64,000 nucleotides of DNA. It comes from Panacagrimonas sp052389915 (GTDB lineage: Bacteria; Pseudomonadota; Gammaproteobacteria; Nevskiales; Nevskiaceae). The DNA is taken from NCBI GenBank assembly GCA_052389915.1, contig JBQTHL010000031.1, forward strand, positions 124,001 to 188,000. Reading direction: 5' to 3'. Numbering within the stretch: the stretch's first letter is position 1; every line of letters starts with the position of its first letter. A model generated the notes under the pieces. That model did no database searches and was not told where the DNA came from. It was given only the letters and a program-made list of their open reading frames with translations. Positions 1-8,400 of this stretch are shown here, piece after piece. The translations under genes and the position numbers were made by a program.

Positions 1-38
1 TACAGGCGCCGGTTGCGCGACAGGATGGCGATCTTCAT
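1..38 (-). CDS. rimK: RimK-like ATP-grasp ligase, first 12 codons only
   Basis: Only the start of this gene is inside the window; the rest lies before position 1. The visible codons read MKIAILSRNRRLY, close to the N-terminus of RimK, the ATP-grasp enzyme that adds glutamate residues to the C-terminus of ribosomal protein S6. Its ATG overlaps the TGA stop of the upstream zinc-protease gene in an ATGA junction, so the two are translationally coupled. RimK beside this protease domain is a known pairing, which supports the call despite the short stretch. Confidence 0.7.
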   Translation of the reverse strand, partial: MKIAILSRNRRL

Positions 39-499
39 CGGGTGAATTTCCGCACGCGCGCTTTTTTCCCCACGAGGTAACTGCACGCCGGGTCCACGCG
101 ATACCGCCCGACCAGTGCGGTGCGCCCGATCAGCATGCGGAACAACAGGTTGTCGCGCGCCGTCAAGGTGATCTCGATGGGCCAGCGATCCGGTCCCAGG
201 CTGATGTCGCTCAGAATAACCGGGCGAAATTCCTGATGTCCGCCCGAATCCGTGACCCAGCGCTCGTCCACTACTTCGGATTCATGCCAGATCTCCCGGT
301 CGCTGTGTTGCAGCGGATGCATGCCGAAGCGCACACGGTCGATCGACAGGCGTTCGATGGCAAACGCGTGGATGGCCGAGGTACGCGCACCGGTATCGAC
401 CTTGGCCTTGATGTGCGCGATGCCGATGTCCGGCAGCCCGGCCCACTCGCGCCAGCCGATGGTCTTGAGAATCGGAGACGTTATGCGCGGTTTGTCCAT
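35..499 (-). CDS. Putative ATP-dependent zinc protease (RimK-associated, PF05618-type)
   Basis: A 154-residue soluble protein with the features of the retropepsin-like putative zinc protease family usually encoded next to rimK. The segment KAKVDTGARTSAIHA around residues 32-46 holds the DTGA motif typical of aspartyl-protease-like folds, and LIGRTALVGRYRVDP near residues 123-137 is the second conserved block. Length is normal for the family. The gene ends in an ATGA overlap with rimK and is probably the first gene of that operon. The family name reflects old annotation; the catalytic mechanism is not firmly established, so treat protease activity as likely rather than shown. Confidence 0.75.
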   Translation of the reverse strand: MDKPRITSPILKTIGWREWAGLPDIGIAHIKAKVDTGARTSAIHAFAIERLSIDRVRFGMHPLQHSDREIWHESEVVDERWVTDSGGHQEFRPVILSDISLGPDRWPIEITLTARDNLLFRMLIGRTALVGRYRVDPACSYLVGKKARVRKFTR

Positions 500-617
500 T
501 GCGGTGATGGGGCAGCGAGGCGAGGCATGCTAGGCGTCGCGCCCGCAAGTGTCACGCCTAGCTTGAGAGCCGCGTGTGACACGCCGATACTTCCGGCGTC
601 CTGAGCAGGAGATTCCC

Positions 618-935
618 ATGAGCCAGACTGATCGAGTCGAATACGGCAGCTTCGCCGAGTTCTACCACTTCTATTTGGGCGAACACGCCAACCTCACTTG
701 CCGCCGCCTGCACTTCATCGGCACCTCGCTGGCGCTGTTGCTCACGCTTTACGGGGTCTACACCGGCATGTGGTGGCTGCTCGCAGTGGCCTTCGTGCAG
801 GGCTACGCCTGGGCATGGACCGGGCATTTCTTCTTCGAGCACAACCGGCCTGCCACCTTCAAGTATCCGATTAGGAGTTACATCGGCGACTGGAGGATGT
901 GGTGGGACACGCTGACCGGGAAGATCCGGTTCTGA
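618..935 (+). CDS. Mpo1-like / DUF962 membrane protein
   Basis: A 105-residue protein of the DUF962 (Mpo1-like) family. The start is the ATG at 618, preceded by AGGAG about 7 bp upstream; an in-frame upstream extension to 576 lacks a good ribosome site. Two hydrophobic segments are visible at about residues 33-45 and 49-66. Histidines conserved in the family are present (FYHFYLGEH near residue 14, RRLHFIGT near residue 30, GHFFFEHNRP near residue 70). Yeast Mpo1 is an Fe(II) dioxygenase acting on 2-hydroxy fatty acids; whether short bacterial members share this chemistry is not known. It stands alone, divergent from the zinc-protease gene. Confidence 0.8.
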   Translation: MSQTDRVEYGSFAEFYHFYLGEHANLTCRRLHFIGTSLALLLTLYGVYTGMWWLLAVAFVQGYAWAWTGHFFFEHNRPATFKYPIRSYIGDWRMWWDTLTGKIRF

Positions 936-963
936 CAATTTGCTTTGACGCCCGAGCAGCTTT

Positions 964-1049
964 GTAAGAGGGGCTCAGCCCCGACCGGAAGCTCGGAGTG
1001 CGCGGCGGGATCGATCTGCGAGCGTCTGTCGGGGCGGAGCCCCTCCTAC
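964..1049. repeat. REP-like intergenic palindrome, GGGGCT/AGCCCC type
   Basis: Two 22-base arms (964-985 and 1028-1049) form an imperfect inverted repeat with two mismatches, separated by 42 bp. The arm core GTAGGAGGGGCT is a widespread dispersed repeat motif in gammaproteobacteria. It sits between convergent genes (DUF962 and Uma2) and could also act as an RNA hairpin at transcript ends. Confidence 0.75.
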
Positions 1050-1061
1050 CGATGACGGAGT

Positions 1062-1607
1062 TCAGTCCGGGTAGATTTCCGTCAGCGGAATCGAGGCATC
1101 GAGGCAATCGACCCGTAGCGAGTCGCCCGTCTCCAGTTCCTCGTGCACCCATCCGGCCGGGGTACGACGCCAGACTTCCACTGCGAGCTCGGCCGGATTC
1201 ACCAGCACGTATTCCTTGAGCGTCGGCAGCGTGCGGTAGGCCGCCAGCTTTTCGCGGCGATCGACGCCTTCGGTGCTCGGCGAGAGCACTTCAGCGATCA
1301 GGCAGGGCGAGTCGATGACATAGGTCTGTGGGTCCTGCGGATGGCAAGTCAGAACCACGTCCGGGTAATAGTAGGCATTGAAGCTCTCGACCCGAACCTT
1401 GAGGTCGTTCATGACTGCTTCGCAGGCGCGCGTACCGCGCCTTCGATCCAGGGCTTTCCAGAGGTTCGCGACCGCGCGCGCGTGCCGAAGCATGGTCCCG
1501 GTCATGGCATAAACCTGACCGTCCACGTACTCGTGCTTGACGGGCGAAACCTTCTCGCCTTCCAGGTAATCCTCGACCGCAATCGGCAGTTTCAGTGCGG
1601 CGCGCAT
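1062..1607 (-). CDS. Uma2 family protein (DUF820, PD-(D/E)xK nuclease fold)
   Basis: A 181-residue protein of the Uma2/DUF820 family. The PD-(D/E)xK nuclease-like core is visible: HEYVDGQVYAMTG near residues 25-37, YYPDVVLTC near residues 79-87 with the first acidic residue, then CLIAEVLSPST and REKLAAYRTL around residues 101-125 with the second acidic residue and basic residue. It ends in EVWRRTP-type strands as is usual. These genes are numerous in cyanobacteria and sporadic in proteobacteria, and their biological role is unknown. It lies 7 bp downstream of aceF on the same strand, so it may be co-transcribed, but a functional link to pyruvate dehydrogenase is not implied. Confidence 0.8.
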   Translation of the reverse strand: MRAALKLPIAVEDYLEGEKVSPVKHEYVDGQVYAMTGTMLRHARAVANLWKALDRRRGTRACEAVMNDLKVRVESFNAYYYPDVVLTCHPQDPQTYVIDSPCLIAEVLSPSTEGVDRREKLAAYRTLPTLKEYVLVNPAELAVEVWRRTPAGWVHEELETGDSLRVDCLDASIPLTEIYPD

Positions 1608-1614
1608 ACCCGCA

Positions 1615-3339
1615 TCATAGGCTCAGCCGCCGGATGTCGGCGAGCAGCTTGACCAGCGCCACGATGAAGCGAGCGGCGTAGGCGCCGTCGATCACGCGAT
1701 GGTCGTAGGACAGCGAGAGCGGAACCATCAGGCGCGGCTGGAAAGCCTTGCCGTCCCAGACCGGTTTCATCACGCCGCGCGAGACGCCGAGAATGCCGAC
1801 TTCCGGCGCATTCACGATCGGGCTGAAGTGGCTGCCGCCGATGCCGCCGAGACTGGAGATGGAGAAGCATCCTCCCTTCATCTCGTCGGGCTTGAGCTTG
1901 CCGTCGCGCGCCTTCTTGGCGAGTTCGCCGGTTTCCACCGCGAGCTGAGTGAGGCTCTTGCTCCACACGTCGCGCACCACGGGCACCATCAGGCCGTTGG
2001 GCGTGTCGGCCGCAAAGCCGAGGTGGCAGTACTTCTTGAGAATCAGACTGCCGCCGTCGGGCGACAGCGAACTGCCGAATTCGGGGTACTGTAGAATCGC
2101 CACACTCACCGCCTTCATGATGAAGGGCAGCAGGGTGAGCTTGACGCCACCCTCTTCGCTGCTCGATTTGCGGAAGGCTTCCAGCTCGGTGATGTCAGCG
2201 TCGTCCGTCTGCGTGACGTGCGGAATGTTGAGCCAGGCGCGGTGCAGGTGCGCCGCCGAGAGCTTGCGAATGCGCGACAACGGCTTGGCTTCGATTTCGC
2301 CGTAGAGCGAAAAATCCTGCGCAGGAATCGGCGGAATTCCGGAACCGCTTGCGGGCGTGGCAGCAGCGGCCTGCGGCGCAGCCATCTGCTGTTTGACGTG
2401 CTTCTGCACGTCCTCGATGACGACCCGGCCCTTGGGGCCCGAACCCTGAACCTTGGCCAGGTCCACGCCGAGTTCGCGGGCGAACTTGCGCGTGGCGGGA
2501 CCGGCGTGGGCGTTGGCACCGGGCGAAGCGGTAACGACGGGTTCCTCCGATGACGGCGCAGCGGTCGCAGCCGGCGTGGCGGCCTGCGTAGGCTCCGTGG
2601 CTTTCGGTGCAGGCGCCTCAGTTTTCTGAGCAGGAGCTTCAGAGGATGCGGCAGCCACGGGTGCGTCCCCCACAGTCTCCAGTTCCAGCAGCGCGTCGCC
2701 CTTGGAAACCTTGTCGCCCACCTTCACCTTGAGCCCGCGTACCGTGCCCGCGTTCGGCGCGGGCACTTCCATGGTGGATTTCTCGGACTCCAGCACCACC
2801 AGCGCCTGGTCCTTGGACACGACGTCTCCGTCCTTGACCAGCAGTTCGATGATGGGCACACCCTGGTAGTCGCCGATATCGGGAACGGTCACCGAAACCG
2901 TCGTAGGGCGGCCCGTGGCCGCCGGCTCGGCGGGCGCGGCCCGCCCTACGTCTGCTGACGGCGCAGCAGTCTGCGTTGGTTCCGCCGGAGTAGATGTAAA
3001 CAAATCAGGCGCCGCCGGCTTTTCCTTCTTCGCAGCAGCGGAAGCAGGAGCGGGTTCCGGTGCTGGCTTTGCCGCCGGAGCCGGAGCTGCCGCGGCGACC
3101 TCAGCTTCTAGCCGGCAAATCCGATCCCCCTTCGACAGCTTGTCCCCCACCTTCACCTTCAAACCGCGGACGATGCCAGCGCCGGGCGAGGGCACCTCCA
3201 TCGTGGACTTGTCGGACTCCAGCACGATCAAGGCCTGGTCCTTGACCACGGCATCGCCGTCCTGAACCAGCAGCTCGATGACCGGCACGCCCTGGTAGTC
3301 GCCGATGTCCGGAACCTGCACTTCGATTAGCTTTCCCAT
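1615..3339 (-). CDS. aceF: Dihydrolipoyllysine acetyltransferase, E2 of pyruvate dehydrogenase
   Basis: E2 core of the pyruvate dehydrogenase complex (574 residues): moves the acetyl group from lipoyl arm to CoA. Two lipoyl domains are seen, each starting with a VPDIGDYQGVP motif, with lipoylated lysines at K44 (DKSTMEV) and K187 (EKSTMEV). They are followed by Ala/Pro linkers, a peripheral-subunit-binding domain (TRKFARELGVDL and GPKGRVVIEDV) and the C-terminal catalytic domain with the active-site motif DHRVIDG. The start MGKLIEV is chosen because it begins the first lipoyl domain and lies 14 bp after the aceE stop. No lpdA (E3) follows, so E3 must come from elsewhere. A palindromic repeat lies in frame in the linker between lipoyl domains (see 2902-2950). 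Confidence 0.96.
   Translation of the reverse strand: MGKLIEVQVPDIGDYQGVPVIELLVQDGDAVVKDQALIVLESDKSTMEVPSPGAGIVRGLKVKVGDKLSKGDRICRLEAEVAAAAPAPAAKPAPEPAPASAAAKKEKPAAPDLFTSTPAEPTQTAAPSADVGRAAPAEPAATGRPTTVSVTVPDIGDYQGVPIIELLVKDGDVVSKDQALVVLESEKSTMEVPAPNAGTVRGLKVKVGDKVSKGDALLELETVGDAPVAAASSEAPAQKTEAPAPKATEPTQAATPAATAAPSSEEPVVTASPGANAHAGPATRKFARELGVDLAKVQGSGPKGRVVIEDVQKHVKQQMAAPQAAAATPASGSGIPPIPAQDFSLYGEIEAKPLSRIRKLSAAHLHRAWLNIPHVTQTDDADITELEAFRKSSSEEGGVKLTLLPFIMKAVSVAILQYPEFGSSLSPDGGSLILKKYCHLGFAADTPNGLMVPVVRDVWSKSLTQLAVETGELAKKARDGKLKPDEMKGGCFSISSLGGIGGSHFSPIVNAPEVGILGVSRGVMKPVWDGKAFQPRLMVPLSLSYDHRVIDGAYAARFIVALVKLLADIRRLSL
2902..2950. repeat. REP-like palindrome inside the aceF linker
   Basis: Inside the coding sequence of aceF two 22-base arms (2902-2923 and 2929-2950) form an inverted repeat matching at 19 of 22 positions with a 5-base loop. 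The outer arms read CGTAGGGCGG, the core of a common dispersed intergenic repeat; a half copy (CCGCCCTACGG) also occurs in the intergenic region near 50080. Here the repeat is read in frame and encodes an Ala/Pro/Gly-rich stretch (DVGRAAPAEPAATGRPTT) between the two lipoyl domains, where flexible sequence is tolerated. Confidence 0.7.
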
Positions 3340-3353
3340 ATCCGTGTCCACTC

Positions 3354-6014
3354 TCAAACCGTCCACGGTGCCGAGCGATCCGGCCGAATGCCGTAGAGCT
3401 TGATCGCCTGGGAGACGCGCTCGACAGGAACCAGCTTTAGATCGGCCAGAGCGCGCAGCGCCTTCACCGTGATCCAGCGCCGATCCACCTCGAAGAAGTC
3501 GCGCAGTGCGGGCCGGTTGTCCGAGCGCCCGTAACCATCCGTGCCGAGCGTGTGGAACGGCGCCGTCATGTAAGGCCGCAACTGCTCGGTGTACGCGCGC
3601 ACGTAGTCGGTGCTCGCAATGACCGGGCCGGTCATGCCGGTCATGCATTCCTGCAGATACGACCTCTTCGGCGGCGCTTCGGGATGCAGCAGGTTCCAGC
3701 GCTCGCATTCGCGCCCGTCGCGTGCAAGTTCGTTCACGCTGGGCACGCTCCACACATCGCTGCTCACGCCCCAGTCGGCTTTCAGGATTTCGCTCGCCGC
3801 AAGCACCTCGCGGAAAATCGATCCAGAACCCATCAACTGCACATGCGCCTTGGCCGGCTTGTCCTCCGACTTGAACAGGTACATGCCGCGCACGATGCCG
3901 CTCTCGCAACCCTTGGGCATCGCCGGGTGCGTGTGGTTCTCGTTGTAGATGGTGAGGTAGTAGTAGTTGTCCTTGTGCTCCTCGACCATCTCTTTCATGC
4001 CGTGCTGGATGATGACGGCCAGCTCGTACGCGAACGCCGGGTCGTAGGCCTTGCAGTTGGGAACCAGGGTTGCCATCACCTGGCTATGTCCGTCCTCGTG
4101 CTGCAAGCCCTCGCCGTTGATGGTCGTGCGGCCGGCGGTTGCGCCCATCAGAAATCCGCGCGTGCGCATGTCGCCCGCGGCCCAGCACAGGTCCATCACG
4201 CGCTGGAAGCCGAACATCGAATAGAAGGTGTAGAACGGAATCAGCGCGGTGCCGTGATTCGCGTAGCTCGTTCCGGCCGCAATCCAGCTCGACATCGCAC
4301 CCGCTTCCGTGATGCCCTCTTCCAGAATCTGGCCCTTGATGTCCTCGCGGTAGAACGCGAGCTGGTCGGCGTCTTCCGGGTTGTACTTCTGGCCGACGAT
4401 GGAATAAATGCCGAGGCTGCGGAACATGCTTTCCATGCCGAAGGTGCGACCCTCGTCCGGAATGATCGGCACCACTCGCGGGCCGCAGACCTTGTCACGC
4501 AGCAGGATCTGAAGGAACTGCACGAAGGCCATCGTCGTGCTGATCTCGCGCTCGCCGCTGGAATCGACGATGCGCTGGAAAGTCTTGAGCGGCGGCACTT
4601 CGAGACGTTCGTTTTTCACGACACGCGAAGGCAGGTACCCGCCCAGGGCCTTGCGCCGCTCCTTCATGTACTGGATTTCGGGCGAGTCCTCAGCCGGCTT
4701 GTAGAACGGCAGCGCTTCGATCTGATCGTCCGGCACCGGAATCTTGAAGCGGTCGCGGAATTTCTTCAGCGCCTCCAGCCCCATCTTTTTCTGCTGGTGA
4801 GTGATGTTCTGGCCTTCACCGGCCTCGCCCATGCCGTAGCCCTTCACGGTCTTGGCCAGAATCACCGTCGGCGTGCCGGTGTGCTTGCTCGCCGCGGCGT
4901 ACGCGGCGTAAACCTTGTGCGGATCGTGGCCGCCACGATTGAGCGCGAAGATGTCTTCGTCGCTCAGGGTCTCGACCATCTTCGCGGTCTCCGGACTTTT
5001 TCCGAAGAAATGCTCGCGCGTGAACTTGCCACCCTTGGCCTTGTAGCTCTGGTACTCGCCATCGACCGTGTCGTTCATCACGCGCTGCAAATGCCCGTCC
5101 TTGTCGCGCGCCAGCAGGCCATCCCAGGCGCCGCCCCAGATCACCTTGATGACGTTCCAGCCGGAGCCGCGGAACATGCCCTCCAGCTCCTGGATGATCT
5201 TGCCGTTGCCGCGTACGGGCCCGTCCAGCCTTTGCAGATTGCAGTTGACGACGAACACGAGGTTGTCGAGCTTCTCGCGATCCGCGATATCGATGGCACC
5301 CAGAGACTCCGGCTCGTCCATCTCGCCGTCGCCGCAGAAACACCAGACCTTGCGGCCGGTCATGTCCTTGATGCCGCGGTTGTGCAGGTACTTCATCAGC
5401 CGCGCCTGGTAGATCGCCATGATGGGGCCGAGGCCCATGCTCACGGTGGCGAACTGCCAGAAATCGGGCATCAGCCAGGGATGCGGATAGCTCGACAGTC
5501 CGGGCGCGAGCGCCTCCATGCGAAAGCGGTCGAGCTGCGCTTCCGTCAGCCGGCCTTCCAGAAATGCGCGCGCATAAATGCCCGGCGTGACATGACCCTG
5601 GATGTAGACCAGATCCTGTCCCTGCGGATGCTCCGGCCCTTTCCAGAAATGATTGAAGCCCACGTCGTACAGCGTGGCCGCGGACGCGAAGCTGGCGATA
5701 TGCCCGCCGATACCGGCGTGCTCCTTGTTGGCGTTGAGAATCACCGCCATCGCGTTCCATCTGATGTAGGAACGCAGCTTCCACTCCAGTTCGTGGTTGC
5801 CGGGCGAGCGCTCCTCCAGGTGCGGCGGAATGGTGTTGACGTAAGCGGTGTTCGGCGAGAACGGGATGAAGGCGCCCGACAGCCGCGCCTTCTCGATCAA
5901 GGTCTCCAGCAGGTAATGCGCGCGCTCCGGCCCCTCGCGTTCGAGGACGGTCTGAAGCGATGCGATCCATTCGGCGGTCTCGACCGGGTCGAGGTCGTGC
6001 GGTGCGGCGGTCAT
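3354..6014 (-). CDS. aceE: Pyruvate dehydrogenase E1 component (homodimeric type)
   Basis: Thiamine-diphosphate-dependent decarboxylase that starts the pyruvate dehydrogenase reaction and acetylates the lipoyl arm of E2. The 886-residue length matches E. coli AceE (887). The ThDP-binding GDGEMDEPES stretch followed by NLVFVVNCNLQRLDGPVRGN is clear, as are the family segments KTVKGYGMGEAGEGQN and PFYTFYSMFGFQR. The start MTAAPHDLD at 6014 is preferred over an upstream in-frame ATG because GGAGG lies 5-6 bp before it. It is the first gene of an aceE-aceF operon. The leader contains inverted repeats that could be an operator (see 6049-6123). Confidence 0.97.
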   Translation of the reverse strand: MTAAPHDLDPVETAEWIASLQTVLEREGPERAHYLLETLIEKARLSGAFIPFSPNTAYVNTIPPHLEERSPGNHELEWKLRSYIRWNAMAVILNANKEHAGIGGHIASFASAATLYDVGFNHFWKGPEHPQGQDLVYIQGHVTPGIYARAFLEGRLTEAQLDRFRMEALAPGLSSYPHPWLMPDFWQFATVSMGLGPIMAIYQARLMKYLHNRGIKDMTGRKVWCFCGDGEMDEPESLGAIDIADREKLDNLVFVVNCNLQRLDGPVRGNGKIIQELEGMFRGSGWNVIKVIWGGAWDGLLARDKDGHLQRVMNDTVDGEYQSYKAKGGKFTREHFFGKSPETAKMVETLSDEDIFALNRGGHDPHKVYAAYAAASKHTGTPTVILAKTVKGYGMGEAGEGQNITHQQKKMGLEALKKFRDRFKIPVPDDQIEALPFYKPAEDSPEIQYMKERRKALGGYLPSRVVKNERLEVPPLKTFQRIVDSSGEREISTTMAFVQFLQILLRDKVCGPRVVPIIPDEGRTFGMESMFRSLGIYSIVGQKYNPEDADQLAFYREDIKGQILEEGITEAGAMSSWIAAGTSYANHGTALIPFYTFYSMFGFQRVMDLCWAAGDMRTRGFLMGATAGRTTINGEGLQHEDGHSQVMATLVPNCKAYDPAFAYELAVIIQHGMKEMVEEHKDNYYYLTIYNENHTHPAMPKGCESGIVRGMYLFKSEDKPAKAHVQLMGSGSIFREVLAASEILKADWGVSSDVWSVPSVNELARDGRECERWNLLHPEAPPKRSYLQECMTGMTGPVIASTDYVRAYTEQLRPYMTAPFHTLGTDGYGRSDNRPALRDFFEVDRRWITVKALRALADLKLVPVERVSQAIKLYGIRPDRSAPWTV

Positions 6015-6048
6015 CGTGCCTCCAGGTGAGGGCGAAGATGGTACGTGC

Positions 6049-6123
6049 GCGATGCAAGGCGCGTCACTACTTGCATCGCACATATCGCACATTAGGTTCA
6101 GCCCTTGCTACGAAGTACTTCGT
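6049..6123 (-). promoter_or_regulatory. aceE leader with two palindromes, candidate operator
   Basis: Upstream of aceE lie a perfect 10-bp inverted repeat, GCGATGCAAG (6049-6058) with CTTGCATCGC (6070-6079), a direct repeat CGCACAT (from about 6077 and 6086), and a perfect 14-bp palindrome ACGAAGTACTTCGT (6110-6123). None matches the E. coli PdhR site. The position just before the aceE start and between divergent genes suggests a binding site for a regulator or an RNA structure; which one is unknown. Confidence 0.45.
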
Positions 6124-6192
6124 GGTGAACCGCGGGCTGGGAACAGGGTCGGAACCGGACCCCTGCCCACCGCCGATATCCTGAATGAATAC

Positions 6193-7128
6193 ATGATGAC
6201 TAAACACACTACCTACGCGATGTCTCTCTTGCTCCTGAGTTTCAACGCCAATGCCGCCGACGCCACGACCGACAAGGTCCTGAGCGACAAGACGGCCGAG
6301 GCCTCGGGCCCCGTGCTCACGCCGGGACCGGTGGTGACGCCGGCCGATCCCTGGGCTGAGGCCATCGCCGCATTCGCCAGCGCGGACGAAGCACAGCCGC
6401 GCACCGGCGGGGTGGTGTTCGTGGGCAGTTCCTCCATCCGTCTGTGGAGCGACCTGGAGAATCAGTTCAAGAATTATTCGGCCGTGAACCGTGGCTTCGG
6501 TGGTTCCACCATGGCCGCCTGCCTTCTGCACATGGATCGCCTGGTGCTGCCGCACAAGCCGCGCCTGGTCGTGATTTACGCCGGCGACAACGACCTTGCG
6601 GAAGGACGCACGCCGAAACAGGTGGTGGACGATTTCATTGCCTTGTCGGGCCGCATACACGAGCGCCTGCCGCGCTCGCAGATCGCCTTCGTTTCCATCA
6701 AGCCCAGCCCGGCGCGTGCGGATTTGCTGGGCCGTATCCGGGATACCAACACGCAGATCCGCGATTACATCGGCGCCCAGCCCTGGCTCAGCTATGTGGA
6801 CGTGTTCACGCCGATGCTCGACGCCAAGGGCCAGCCGCGCAACGAGTTGTTTTTGGGCGACTCGCTGCATCTCAACGAACGCGGCTATGCCCTTTGGCAG
6901 TCGCTGATTTCGCCCTTGCTGCCGCTGGACGAGCAGCCGGTGCCGGTCAAGAACGAGACCAACACCGCCACCCTCCCACTCAGTCCCGGCGCAACGCCGG
7001 CAGAGGCAGAGGCGCCGAAACCGGCGATAGAGCCGGAGCCGAAACCAGAACCGGAGTCTGCCCCGAAGCCGGAACCGGATGCGCAGGAGCCGGTCGCGAT
7101 TGACGCGACTCGTTCAGCACAGCCGTAA
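6193..7128 (+). CDS. Secreted SGNH/GDSL-type hydrolase with proline-rich tail
   Basis: An exported esterase/lipase-like protein (about 311 residues). A signal peptide is visible from MMTKHTTYAMSLLLL to the AxA-like cleavage site ANAADA. The SGNH blocks are complete: GSSSIRLW (block I, nucleophile Ser), NRGFGGS (block II, Gly), GDND (block III, Asn) and GDSLHLNERG (block V, Asp and His). The start is one of two adjacent ATGs at 6193/6196; the in-frame extension to 6016 runs over the aceE leader and lacks signal-peptide character. The last about 50 residues are Pro/Glu repeats (KPEPE type) and overlap the 3' end of the convergent OpgC-like gene by 149 bp. Substrate is not predictable. Confidence 0.85.
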   Translation: MMTKHTTYAMSLLLLSFNANAADATTDKVLSDKTAEASGPVLTPGPVVTPADPWAEAIAAFASADEAQPRTGGVVFVGSSSIRLWSDLENQFKNYSAVNRGFGGSTMAACLLHMDRLVLPHKPRLVVIYAGDNDLAEGRTPKQVVDDFIALSGRIHERLPRSQIAFVSIKPSPARADLLGRIRDTNTQIRDYIGAQPWLSYVDVFTPMLDAKGQPRNELFLGDSLHLNERGYALWQSLISPLLPLDEQPVPVKNETNTATLPLSPGATPAEAEAPKPAIEPEPKPEPESAPKPEPDAQEPVAIDATRSAQP

Positions 7129-8239
7129 GCTGCAACACAGCGAAGGCGCACACGATCAGCGTCACGTCCAGCGCCACATCGGCCAGGGCCATGCCATCGT
7201 CGTTGCGCGACGCCGGCCCGAAGAAAGCCAGGGCCAGCAGGCAGCACACCAGGTGCGCGGTGAAAACCGGCAACGACGCACGACCCAGACGGCTCAGGTA
7301 AGGCAGCGAGACGCGCCGCGCGAGTGCCGGGCCGTAGCGCGCAACCAGCACGGTGAGCGCGAAAAAATTGAGCAGCCGTAGCGGACCCAGATCCCACTTG
7401 TCGATCAGGTTGTTCATCACCGCGCCCCAGGCAAGCTCGTCGCTGTAGGGCGACTGGCCGGCCGTATGCCGCCACAGCAGAAAGCTCAGCGCCAGCACCG
7501 CGAGCAGCGCAATCACTCGGGGCGCCGCCTTCGCGCGGCTGTCTACGCCCTGCAGGCGCGCGGTGCCCAGCCACAGGCCGACCATCCACAGCAACTGCCA
7601 GGCGAACGGGTTGAACGCACCGGTCGCCTGAATCGGCATCGACAGGCCGGTGAGCGCGACGATCCCTTCGTAAAACGAGACGCGCACGCCCATCTGCGCG
7701 GCCGCCCATATGGCCACGCTGAGTGCCATCGGCAAGGCCCAGCCGCGACGCATCGCGTGTCCGAGAACCAGCGGTGTCAGCAGCAGGAAGACGATGTACA
7801 TCGGCAGAATGTCGAACAGTGAAGGCTGGTAGACCAGGGTCAGGGCCGCGATGCCCGTCGTCACCGGCTCGCTGAGATACTCGTTGAAGATGCTGGTGAT
7901 GGCCTGCTGGTTGTTGACCAGTCCGATCACCAACACCACCGTGCCGCCGAACGCGAGCAGGCCGAGGTGATGGCGATAGACCTTGGCGGCGCGCTCCCAC
8001 AGCGCCTTGCGCATTGCAGCGGGCCCTTTTTTCAGGCCGCGCCCGAGATAAACCTGCCCCGCGAGAAACGCCGATAGCATCACGAAGCCCTCGGCGGCCG
8101 AGACGTAGCCGAACGGCTGACCCATCCAGTTGCTGAGGAACGTGGGCATGTGGGTCAAGGTCATCAAGACCAGGAACAAGCCGCGCAGTGCATCGAGGCC
8201 GTCGTTGCGAGCCGTGGGTGGCGCCGTGAGAGTGCTCAT
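6980..8239 (-). CDS. OpgC domain membrane acyltransferase
   Basis: Integral membrane protein of 419 residues related to OpgC/MdoC, the enzyme family that adds succinyl groups to osmoregulated periplasmic glucans. The N-terminus RNDGLDALRGLFLVLMTLTHMP has the family signature with the conserved Asp-Ala-Leu-Arg-Gly and His, followed by about ten hydrophobic segments. The start at MSTLTAPP is preceded by AAGGA. The C-terminus beyond the last membrane segment is a low-complexity Ala/Pro/Ser tail, and its last 149 bp lie antisense to the SGNH hydrolase gene. No opgGH genes are nearby, so the acyl acceptor is uncertain. Both neighbours are envelope enzymes acting on acyl esters, which may not be a coincidence. 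Confidence 0.8.
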   Translation of the reverse strand: MSTLTAPPTARNDGLDALRGLFLVLMTLTHMPTFLSNWMGQPFGYVSAAEGFVMLSAFLAGQVYLGRGLKKGPAAMRKALWERAAKVYRHHLGLLAFGGTVVLVIGLVNNQQAITSIFNEYLSEPVTTGIAALTLVYQPSLFDILPMYIVFLLLTPLVLGHAMRRGWALPMALSVAIWAAAQMGVRVSFYEGIVALTGLSMPIQATGAFNPFAWQLLWMVGLWLGTARLQGVDSRAKAAPRVIALLAVLALSFLLWRHTAGQSPYSDELAWGAVMNNLIDKWDLGPLRLLNFFALTVLVARYGPALARRVSLPYLSRLGRASLPVFTAHLVCCLLALAFFGPASRNDDGMALADVALDVTLIVCAFAVLQLTAVLNESRQSRPAPAHPVPASGQTPVLVSAPALSPVSAPLPLPALRRD

Positions 8240-8352
8240 CGAATCGGGTCCTTGGCGCCCTCGCGCCGCTGTGCGTTGGCCAGATTTAAGACCTGCCCGC
8301 GTGAAGTTCGGCTGAACTTGCACGCTGCCCGGAAGCCTCTAGAGAACAGGCT

Positions 8353-8400
8353 TTCCGCATGAGGGGCGCCCCCTCAGTGAGGACCCGGACTCATGCGGAA
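8353..8400. repeat. 11-bp inverted repeat between divergent genes
   Basis: TTCCGCATGAG at 8353-8363 pairs perfectly with CTCATGCGGAA at 8390-8400. It lies in the 267-bp gap between the divergently transcribed OpgC-like gene and the secreted coiled-coil gene. It could be an operator or the stem of a leader hairpin; no other gene is seen in this gap. Confidence 0.5.

Noticed and set aside
3552..6029. 825-codon open frame opposite aceE
   Set aside because: High-GC genes keep long open frames on the other strand; the protein is His/Arg/Val-rich with no family, and the aceE gene on the minus strand is certain.
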